Positions 1 through 4,866 of a DNA stretch of 5,121 bases are shown here, piece after piece. Below the pieces are notes generated by a model. That model worked only from the letters and a program-made list of their open reading frames with translations, was not told where the DNA came from and made no database searches. Made by a program: the position numbers and the translations under genes. The stretch's first letter is position 1. Every line of letters starts with the position of its first letter. This DNA is from Chloroflexota bacterium (GTDB lineage Bacteria > Chloroflexota > UBA6077): the NCBI GenBank assembly GCA_021806765.1, contig JAJZQR010000354.1, forward strand, positions 1 to 5,121, written 5' to 3'.

Positions 1-192
1 CACTACAACGAGTGGGAGGTGCTCGGCTCCAGGGTCGAGACCAAGACGGAATTGGCCGAGGTGGTGGCGCTGGTCCAGGCAGGCAAGCTGAAGCCTGTGG
101 TATCCAAGACCTTCCCGCTGACCCAGGCCAACGAGGCGCTGGCCGAGGTGACCGCCGGCAGGGTCACCGGCCGCTGCGTGCTGTTGCCCTGA
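1..192 (+). CDS. Zinc-type alcohol/polyol dehydrogenase (MDR superfamily), C-terminal fragment
   Basis: This is the last 63 residues of a medium-chain dehydrogenase/reductase; its start lies before the window. These enzymes oxidise an alcohol or polyol to a carbonyl with NAD(P), and many use zinc. The recognisable part is the family's C-terminal pattern: a strand ending in LGSRVETK, a helix ELAEVVALVQAGKLKPVV, then FPLTQANEALAEVTAGRVTGRCVLLP. The last stretch is the typical 'EANEAL..L..G.v.GR.Vl.P' ending of the catalytic domain. The zinc ligands and Rossmann fold lie outside the window, so neither the substrate nor zinc dependence can be judged. It ends in TGA at 190-192. The next gene follows after 138 nt, so it may belong to the same catabolic cluster but need not share a transcript. 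The family call is firm and the substrate unknown. Confidence 0.88.
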   Translation, partial: HYNEWEVLGSRVETKTELAEVVALVQAGKLKPVVSKTFPLTQANEALAEVTAGRVTGRCVLLP

Positions 193-259
193 TTAGTTCT
201 GGGTTCTGAGGGCGGGTCCAGGGTACGCAACGCGGGCGAGCAGCATTGCGGCTTGGCGG

Positions 260-290
260 GGTTTGAGGTGTCCCCAAACCACTTATTTCT
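260..290 (+). terminator. Possible weak Rho-independent terminator after the dehydrogenase gene
   Basis: GGTTTG at 260-265 can pair with CAAACC at 275-280, leaving a 9-nt loop. The T-rich stretch ACTTATTTCT follows at 281-290. It sits 67 nt after the dehydrogenase stop codon, a plausible place for a terminator. The stem has only 6 bp and the T-run is interrupted, so this may be chance. Confidence 0.3.
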
Positions 291-294
291 ACGT

Positions 295-315
295 GCCCAC
301 GGCGTAGCCGTGGGC
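295..315 (+). promoter_or_regulatory. Perfect 9-bp hairpin immediately upstream of the creatininase-family ribosome binding site
   Basis: GCCCACGGC (295-303) and GCCGTGGGC (307-315) are exact reverse complements separated by a GTA loop. The stem ends two bases before the Shine-Dalgarno sequence AAGGAG (318-323), which stays outside the stem and free for ribosomes. In RNA this very GC-rich hairpin could protect the 5' end of the message, affect translation, or be a copy of a dispersed palindromic repeat. No T-run follows, so it is not a typical terminator. The structure is seen directly; its role is inference. Confidence 0.6.
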
Positions 316-330
316 GAAAGGAGAACCCTC

Positions 331-1191
331 ATGGCTGACAAGATCTACAACCTGTACGAATTGGGCTACTTGGACGTTCAGGCCTGGCTGAAGGAGACCG
401 ATGTGGTGCTTGTGCCCATCGGCAGCTGCGAACAGCACGGCCGGCACCTGCCTGTCAGCGTAGATGGTCTGGCAGCCCTGCAGGCGGTGGAGCGAGCTGC
501 CAGAAAGGCCAACGTGCCTCACACCCCTCTGATCTGGTTCGGCTATTCCCCACAGCACCTGGGCAAGCCCGGCGACGGCTCCGGCACCATTACCCTCCGG
601 CCGTCCACCTACGAGGCGGTGCTTTACGACGTGGGGCGCTGCCTGATCCACCAGGGCTTCAACAAGCTGGTCTTCGCCACCGGACACACCTCAAACACCA
701 AGGTGATAGACCCGGTGATGCGGCGGCTGCGCTATGAAACCGGGGCCGTGCCCTGCGTCTTCCGTGCCGACTCCGAGGCAACGGTGATGCTGATGAAGGA
801 GATACTCGAGAACCCGCCGGAAGAGACGCCGGGCTGGCACGGGAGCGAGATCGAGGCGTCCACCACCATGGCTTACAACGAGGCCCTGGTGCACCTGGAG
901 CGGACAGACAAGGACTTCACCCACGCTCCTCGATGGCTTCCACAGGACAGGTTTGCGAAGCACAACGGCTCGGCCTACGTGACTTTCCAGGGCTACGACA
1001 TGGTCTATCTTCCGATGGAGCACCGGGAATACAGCGACACCGGTCTCATCGGGAACCCCCTCCGAGCTTCTAAGGAGAAAGGGGACAAGATCCTCGACAC
1101 GACTTCCGACTACTTCGCCGCCTTCATCCGCGAGCTGAAGGAGCTAAAGGTCGAGGTGCATCACCGGGACTACACGACTGGAAAGGTCTGA
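331..1191 (+). CDS. Creatininase-family metal-dependent amidohydrolase
   Basis: The product has 286 residues, about the usual 240-290 for this family of cytoplasmic, usually two-metal hydrolases. Members open cyclic or linear amides (creatininase, formamidopyrimidine deformylases, the mycofactocin peptidase MftE). The N-terminal signature GSCEQHGRHLPVSVDG is clear and supplies metal ligands Glu34, His36 and Asp45, the numbering of the classic enzyme. TGHTSN at 117-122 replaces the common NGHGGN and keeps the ligand His119. HGSEIEAS at 170-177 matches the family HAGEIETS and gives Glu173. The start at 331 is chosen because AAGGAG lies 7 nt upstream and the family motif then falls at its normal position; an upstream in-frame ATG at 253 adds 26 residues unlike the family. 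The Tm-1-like gene begins 19 nt after the stop, so the two are probably cotranscribed. The family is firm. The substrate is unknown, possibly a lactone or amide intermediate given the sugar-type neighbours. Confidence 0.9.
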   Translation: MADKIYNLYELGYLDVQAWLKETDVVLVPIGSCEQHGRHLPVSVDGLAALQAVERAARKANVPHTPLIWFGYSPQHLGKPGDGSGTITLRPSTYEAVLYDVGRCLIHQGFNKLVFATGHTSNTKVIDPVMRRLRYETGAVPCVFRADSEATVMLMKEILENPPEETPGWHGSEIEASTTMAYNEALVHLERTDKDFTHAPRWLPQDRFAKHNGSAYVTFQGYDMVYLPMEHREYSDTGLIGNPLRASKEKGDKILDTTSDYFAAFIRELKELKVEVHHRDYTTGKV

Positions 1192-1210
1192 GTGGGTCCA
1201 GGAGGTAAGC

Positions 1211-2443
1211 ATGGCCAAGACCATTGCCTTGATTGCCACGCTGGATACCAAGGGGGAAGAGGCCCAATACGTTCGGGAGCAGATCGAGGCCCGGGGACAT
1301 CGGGTAGTGCTCATCGATCCGGGCATCCTGGGAGATGTGACCGTTCCGGCAGAGATAACCCGGGACGACGTGGCCCGGGCTAGTGGTGCCGCTTCCGCGG
1401 TAGAGATCCGGGGCTGGGGGGACAAGCAGCGGGGCCTGGAGCAGATGATCAAGGGCACCACCAAGATCGTCACCGAGATGGTCGCGCAGGGTGGGATCCA
1501 TGGGGTGATAGGGATCGGCGGCGGCGCCGGGACCTCTATCGGCACGGCCGTCATGAGGGCGCTGCCCCTGGGCTTCCCCAAGCTGCAGGTCTCCACCATC
1601 GCCGCAGGGAGATTCAAGTTCGGCACCTTCATGGGGATCCGTGACCTGACCATCATGCACTCGGTGGCGGATATCCTTGGCCTGAATCCAATCATGAGGA
1701 AGGTTCTGGCCAACGCAGCGGGCGCCATCTGCGGCATGGCCGAGGTGGATTTGAATATCGAGCGCTCGGAGAAGCCGGTGATCTTCGCCACCATGTTCGG
1801 AAACACCACCCCCTGCATCATGCACGCCCGATCGATCCTGGTAGACAAGGGGTACGAGGTGGTGGTGTTCCATCCCAACGGCACCGGTGGGCCGGCCATG
1901 GAGGAGTTGATTGACCAGGGCGTCGCCGACGGGGTGCTGGATCTGACATCCCATGAGGTTGCCGGGGAGATGTTCGGCGGGATCATGGGGGCGCCCCACC
2001 GACTGGAGGCCGCTGCCAGACGAGGTGTGCCTCAGGTGATAGGCCCCGGCGCCAACGACTATCTGGTTATGGAGAAGCCGGAGGACATCCCTCCTGAGCA
2101 TCGCCACCGAAAGGCTTTCCGACACTCCCGAGAGATGACCTTATTGAGAGTGGAACTCCAGGAGATGGTGCAGGTGGCCGAGGAGATCGCCCGGCGGGTG
2201 AACCGGGCCACCGGCCCGACGGCCGTGGTGATCCCTCTGCGTGGCTTCTCCCTGCCCGCCCGGGAGGGGGGACCTCTGTACGACCCCGAGGGCGATCGGG
2301 CTTTCATCGAGACCTTGAGGGCGAATCTGGCGCCTCAGATCAAGTATGTGGAGGTGGATTGCCACATCAACGATCATCCTTATGCGGAGGCGGCAGTGGC
2401 TCTACTGGAGGAGTTGATGGCCCGACGGTGGAAAGAGGAATAA
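1211..2443 (+). CDS. Tm-1-like ATP-binding domain protein (UPF0261 family)
   Basis: The product is a 410-residue, full-length member of the family related to the N-terminal region of tomato Tm-1, a viral-replication inhibitor. Bacterial members have no well-established reaction and often sit in catabolic clusters. Visible signatures are the N-terminal IALIATLDTKGEEAQYV (residues 5-21), the glycine-rich GIGGGAGTSIGTAVMRALPLG (101-121) with the following KLQVSTIAAG, FGNTTPCIMHAR (196-207), HPNGTGGPAMEELI (221-234), and the C-terminal VVIPLRGFS (339-347) and DCHINDHPYAEAA (383-395). The glycine-rich segments are the likely nucleotide-binding loops. AGGAGGT at 1200-1206 lies 4 nt before the ATG and fixes the start. 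No signal peptide or membrane segment is evident, so it is probably cytoplasmic. The creatininase-family gene lies 19 nt upstream and the selenoprotein gene 65 nt downstream, consistent with one operon. The family is firm and the function unknown. Confidence 0.93.
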   Translation: MAKTIALIATLDTKGEEAQYVREQIEARGHRVVLIDPGILGDVTVPAEITRDDVARASGAASAVEIRGWGDKQRGLEQMIKGTTKIVTEMVAQGGIHGVIGIGGGAGTSIGTAVMRALPLGFPKLQVSTIAAGRFKFGTFMGIRDLTIMHSVADILGLNPIMRKVLANAAGAICGMAEVDLNIERSEKPVIFATMFGNTTPCIMHARSILVDKGYEVVVFHPNGTGGPAMEELIDQGVADGVLDLTSHEVAGEMFGGIMGAPHRLEAAARRGVPQVIGPGANDYLVMEKPEDIPPEHRHRKAFRHSREMTLLRVELQEMVQVAEEIARRVNRATGPTAVVIPLRGFSLPAREGGPLYDPEGDRAFIETLRANLAPQIKYVEVDCHINDHPYAEAAVALLEELMARRWKEE

Positions 2444-2497
2444 ACTATTCTGGCCCATATCCGTTCGGCGATCTTGGGCGAATCACCTGAGTCTGTG

Positions 2498-2504
2498 AAA
2501 GGGG
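2498..2504 (+). promoter_or_regulatory. Ribosome binding site of the selenoprotein gene
   Basis: AAAGGGG lies 4 nt before the ATG at 2509. An in-frame TGA at 2488-2490 rules out a longer N-terminus. This site supports translation starting upstream of the internal TGA at 2572, not at the TTG at 2608 that a standard caller would choose. Confidence 0.7.
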
Positions 2505-2508
2505 TTCT

Positions 2509-2976
2509 ATGGCACTGTCAGTCGAGGAAGCCACGAAGAAGGTCCTGGAACTGTTCGAGGGCGGATACAGTTGAGCAGAGTCCACCCTGCAGGTTCTGCA
2601 GGAGGTATTGGGGATCGAGGGAGAGCGGATCTGGACGGCCGCCTCCGGCTTCGGTGGGGGCATTGCTCGCCAGCAGTACGTGTGTGGAGCGCTCACCGGC
2701 GCTACCATCGCACTGGGGCTGTACGGCGGCGAGACCATCCAGGATCCCAAGGTGGTAGCGGACACGATTCGGCCCAAGGTGGAGGAACTGGTCGATGGTT
2801 TCACCAGCTCTTTTGGGAACGCCAAGTGTCACCATCTGGTCCCCTTCGATTTTAAAGTCCCCGGCGAGTATGAGCTGTTCCGTAAGAGCGGTGTCAAGCA
2901 GCAGAAATGTCACCAGTACGTGAAGCACGCCGTTGAGACTGTCTCCAAGTGGAAGGCGGAGGGAAGCCTGGTTTAG
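2509..2976 (+). CDS. C_GCAxxG_C_C-family redox selenoprotein (in-frame TGA = Sec22)
   Basis: Reading from ATG 2509 through TGA at 2572-2574 gives 155 residues, close to the family's usual ~140. The family is named for four invariant cysteines and is thought to be redox-active. Residues 1-21 (helix EEATKKVLELFEGGYS) and AESTLQVLQEVLG after the TGA match the family pattern 'A.eLF.eGYnCAqSVl', so the TGA sits exactly at the first invariant Cys. The rest follows: SGFGGGIAR (46-54), CGALTGA with Cys59, FGNAKCHHL with Cys107 and KCHQYV with Cys134. Reading frame and similarity continue on both sides with no frameshift, and a SECIS-like hairpin lies at 2586-2602. TGA is a normal stop in neighbouring genes, so recoding must be local. 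No signal peptide is seen. The reaction is unknown; a thiol/selenol redox role is inferred. The alternative is a Cys-to-stop mutation or sequencing error, which the hairpin makes unlikely. Confidence 0.85.
2572..2606 (+). promoter_or_regulatory. Bacterial SECIS element with its Sec UGA codon
   Basis: The UGA codon (2572-2574) is followed by CCTGCA (2586-2591), loop GGTTC (2592-2596) and TGCAGG (2597-2602), a perfect 6-bp stem. A short lower helix is possible between CC 2582-2583 and GG 2604-2605 across a small internal loop. The loop starts 17 nt after the UGA, its first two bases are G, and it contains GGU. These are the features SelB recognises in bacterial SECIS hairpins. The core GC-AGGTTCT-GC strongly resembles the E. 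coli fdhF core GC-AGGTCT-GC (recalled, not looked up). The stem lies within codons that still encode family-like residues. Confidence 0.82.
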
Positions 2977-2981
2977 GTGAT

Positions 2982-3049
2982 GGGGGCTAGGGGTTGGGGG
3001 ATGCGAAGGGTCACAACCCGTGTCCCTCGCCCCCCAACCCCTGACCCCC
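2982..3049 (+). repeat. G-rich imperfect palindrome (REP-like hairpin, potential G-quadruplex)
   Basis: The left arm (2982-3000) and right arm (3031-3049) pair at 17 of 19 positions; the mismatches are at 2987 and 2988, and 2988 could form a U-G pair in RNA. Inside, GCGAAGGG (3003-3010) pairs with CCCTCGC (3024-3030) with one bulged A, and CAC/GTG may close the tip. The element fills most of the 106-nt gap between the selenoprotein and kinase genes. No T-run follows, so a Rho-independent terminator is unlikely. Four G-runs on each strand (+: 2982-2986, 2990-2993, 2996-3000, 3008-3010) fit the canonical G-quadruplex pattern. It resembles dispersed intergenic palindromes; no second copy is in this window. 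Confidence 0.7.
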
Positions 3050-3082
3050 TGGGCGGAAGTCTCAGCTGTAGGGAGTCACTGA

Positions 3083-4072
3083 ATGGAGAAGAAGTACGAT
3101 GTGGTGTGTTGGGGGGATGCAGCCCTGCGACTGACCCCTCCCAACTTCGAGAGGTTGGAGCAGGCCACCATGCTTGAGATGAGCGTGGGGGGATCGGAAC
3201 TGTCCTGCTCCGTGGGGGCGGCGAGGTTAGGGCTGAAGAGCGCATGGTTTGGCAAACTGCCCGACAATTCCCTGGGCAGAAAAGTGGTGACGCTGACGAG
3301 AGCGCATGGTGTGGACATGAGCCACGTATCCTGGGTGCCCAACGGCAGGCTGGGCATATACTACGTGGAGATGGGCGCCAGCCCTAGGGCGAGCGAGGTC
3401 GTTTACGATCGGCAGCACTGCGCCTCCACCACCATGCGCCCCGACGACTGGGACCTGGAGAGTCTCTTGGGTAGCACCCGGGTGCTCCACTCCAGCGGGA
3501 TCACCCCTGCGCTGGGTTCCAACTGCCAGGAGACTATGGAGGTCGCGCTGCGGCTGGCCAAGGAGATGGGAGTCATCAACAGCTTCGACTTCAACTTCCG
3601 CTTCCGGCTGTGGAGCGCCGAAGAGGCCAGAGAGTATCTGTCGAAGGTGTTCCCCTACCTGGATATCCTGATGACGACCAGCGACGACTTGGAGTTGGTG
3701 TTCAGGCTCCAGGGCACGCCGGTCGAGAACGCGGCCTGGATCAGGGATCGCTTCGGGATCGGGACCGTGGCGGTGACGATCCGGGAGGCGCCGACGGTGC
3801 TGCGGGGCAGATGGAGCAGCCTGGCCCTGGCCGACCGGCTCTACCAAGGGAGGGTGACCGAACTGGAGCTGATCGACCGGGTTGGCTCCGGAGACGCCTA
3901 TGCCGCTGGGTTCCTGTACGGGTATCTGGTGGAGAAGGATCTGCAGCGGGCGGTGGAGATCGGAGATGCCATGAGCTTCCTGAAGCACTCTATCCCCAAG
4001 GACTTCGCCTACTTCACCAAGGAGGAGGTGCTTCGCTACGCCTCCTCCACCAGAACGAAGATACTGAGGTAG
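3083..4072 (+). CDS. PfkB-family sugar kinase, 2-keto-3-deoxygluconate kinase-like
   Basis: The product is a 329-residue cytoplasmic kinase of normal family length (300-340). It should transfer phosphate from ATP to a sugar or sugar acid. DVVCWGDAALRLTPP (6-20) matches the substrate-binding start of KDG kinases (GE..lRLsPP). GG at 36-37 in SVGGSELSCSVGAARLG is the first PfkB signature. The second is DRVGSGDAYAAGFLYG (265-280), with the G268-S269-G270 anion hole and catalytic base Asp271. DWDLESLLGSTRVLHSSGITPAL and SFDFNFRFRLW also match KDG-kinase-type proteins. The usual NxxE/NEED magnesium motif is replaced by TTSDD around 194-198, a change also seen in some KDG kinases. TAGGGAG (3069-3075), 7 nt upstream, supports the ATG. 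The lactonase-like gene starts 5 nt after the stop, so translation is probably coupled. KDG as substrate is inferred; another keto-deoxy sugar acid is possible. Confidence 0.88.
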   Translation: MEKKYDVVCWGDAALRLTPPNFERLEQATMLEMSVGGSELSCSVGAARLGLKSAWFGKLPDNSLGRKVVTLTRAHGVDMSHVSWVPNGRLGIYYVEMGASPRASEVVYDRQHCASTTMRPDDWDLESLLGSTRVLHSSGITPALGSNCQETMEVALRLAKEMGVINSFDFNFRFRLWSAEEAREYLSKVFPYLDILMTTSDDLELVFRLQGTPVENAAWIRDRFGIGTVAVTIREAPTVLRGRWSSLALADRLYQGRVTELELIDRVGSGDAYAAGFLYGYLVEKDLQRAVEIGDAMSFLKHSIPKDFAYFTKEEVLRYASSTRTKILR

Positions 4073-4077
4073 GGGCC

Positions 4078-4839
4078 ATGGGTGAGAGCACTTACCGGAT
4101 CAGGCCGATACTCACTGGGACCATGAAGGTGGACCAGGGTGCCTACCTCACCTGGGGGCGAGGCGTAGGCAAGGAGGTGGTCATTCCCGCTACCGCCTGG
4201 CTCATCGAAGGGGCTCGGTATCCCATCCTTGTGGATACCGGGATGTGCGACAGCGAGAGAGCTTCACGGTGGCATCACCAGGGGATCCAGGAGCCGGGCC
4301 AGGACATAGTCAGCCGGGTCCGAGCCCTGGGGATTGAGCCCGAGGAGGTGGAGATGCTGATCCTCACTCACCTCCACTGGGACCACACCTACAAGATGAA
4401 GGAGTTCTCCCGGGCGCGCTGCATCGTGCACCGTCGGGAGCTGGCTTTCGCCCTGGATCCCATACCTCAGTACTATCGCTCATATGAGGCGTACCAGTTG
4501 GGGCTGACCGCCGCGTTCAAGGGGGTGGAATTCGAGTTGGTGGAGGGTGAGAGGGAGCTTCTTCCCGGCATAACGGTCTTCCCCTCCTTCGGCCACTGTC
4601 CGGGCCACCAGGCGGTGGAGGTGCGCACGGAGCGGGGACCCTACGTAATCGCGGGGGACGCGGTCATGGTTTATGATAACCTCAAGGGCGACCCGGAGGT
4701 GGGTCTTCCTCTAGTCCCGCCGGGCCGCTTCACCAGTGCTCTGGAGTCGTGGGAGAGCCTGAAGGCCATCGTTGGTCGGGCCACCCACGTCCTGCCGGGG
4801 CATGAGATGCGGGTCTTCGATCGAGAGATGTACCCATAG
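4078..4839 (+). CDS. MBL-fold metallohydrolase, N-acyl homoserine lactonase-like
   Basis: The product is a 253-residue metallo-beta-lactamase-fold hydrolase, the size of AiiA/AttM-type lactonases. THLHWDH gives the HxHxDH two-metal motif (His98, His100, Asp102, His103). The other ligands are His173 in FGHCPGHQ, Asp194 in AGDA and His242 in LPGHE. The upstream ILVDTGMCD strand is also typical. All metal ligands are present, so the enzyme is likely active and binds two metals, probably zinc. No signal peptide is seen, so it is likely cytoplasmic. GAGG (4066-4069) overlaps the end of the kinase gene 8 nt before the ATG, indicating translational coupling. Members open lactone rings, including quorum-sensing signals, but the sugar-kinase neighbour suggests a sugar-acid lactone here. 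That substrate is inference; other MBL ester or thioester hydrolases cannot be excluded. Confidence 0.87.
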   Translation: MGESTYRIRPILTGTMKVDQGAYLTWGRGVGKEVVIPATAWLIEGARYPILVDTGMCDSERASRWHHQGIQEPGQDIVSRVRALGIEPEEVEMLILTHLHWDHTYKMKEFSRARCIVHRRELAFALDPIPQYYRSYEAYQLGLTAAFKGVEFELVEGERELLPGITVFPSFGHCPGHQAVEVRTERGPYVIAGDAVMVYDNLKGDPEVGLPLVPPGRFTSALESWESLKAIVGRATHVLPGHEMRVFDREMYP

Positions 4840-4853
4840 CCATTGCGTAGTGT

Positions 4854-4860
4854 GAGGTGA
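4854..4860 (+). promoter_or_regulatory. Shine-Dalgarno site deciding the TTG start of the HAD gene
   Basis: GAGGTGA lies 6 nt before TTG 4867. Its last three bases (TGA, 4858-4860) are also the in-frame stop that prevents any longer N-terminus. No ATG or GTG precedes the HAD catalytic motif with comparable spacing; GTG 4891 would remove the beta strand leading into it. Confidence 0.7.
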
Positions 4861-4866
4861 CGGCAG

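Noticed and set aside
263..291. Possible sigma-70 promoter TTGAGG, 17 nt, TTTCTA upstream of the creatininase-family gene
   Set aside because: The -10 match is poor and the elements overlap the terminator-like hairpin, so there is not enough to call a promoter.
1124..2125. Long antisense ORF of 333 residues, plus a 280-residue one at 1144-1986
   Set aside because: They lie opposite the Tm-1-like and creatininase genes, have low-complexity His/Pro/Gly-rich translations and no recognisable domain. Long antisense frames are common in GC-rich coding DNA.
2509..2574. TGA at 2572 read as a true stop, making the gene a pseudogene
   Set aside because: The frame is intact on both sides, the TGA coincides exactly with a conserved Cys, and a SECIS-like hairpin with correct spacing follows. 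A random nonsense mutation explains none of these together.
2571..2855. Overlapping ORFs in the other + frames (2474-2758 and 2571-2855)
   Set aside because: Their translations are Arg/Gly/Pro-rich with no family resemblance, while the 2509 frame matches a known family across its length.
2608..2976. A separate 122-residue gene starting at TTG 2608
   Set aside because: It lies in the same frame as ATG 2509 and lacks the family's N-terminal helix and first redox position. It is the tail of the selenoprotein; although GGAGG precedes the TTG at 2601-2605, only two bases separate them and part of that sequence is the SECIS stem.
2982..3060. Rho-independent terminator at the G-rich palindrome
   Set aside because: The stem is strong but is followed by TGGGCGGAAG with no T-run, so intrinsic termination is not supported.
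3227..3988. Antisense ORF of 253 residues opposite the kinase gene
   Set aside because: The composition is typical of a codon shadow (Gln/His/Pro/Arg-rich), with no motif; the + strand kinase is clear throughout.
3610..4077. N-terminal extension of the lactonase-like ORF back to 3610
   Set aside because: The extension overlaps the kinase gene and is Arg/Gly-rich without family similarity. ATG 4078 has its own ribosome binding site and gives the usual length.
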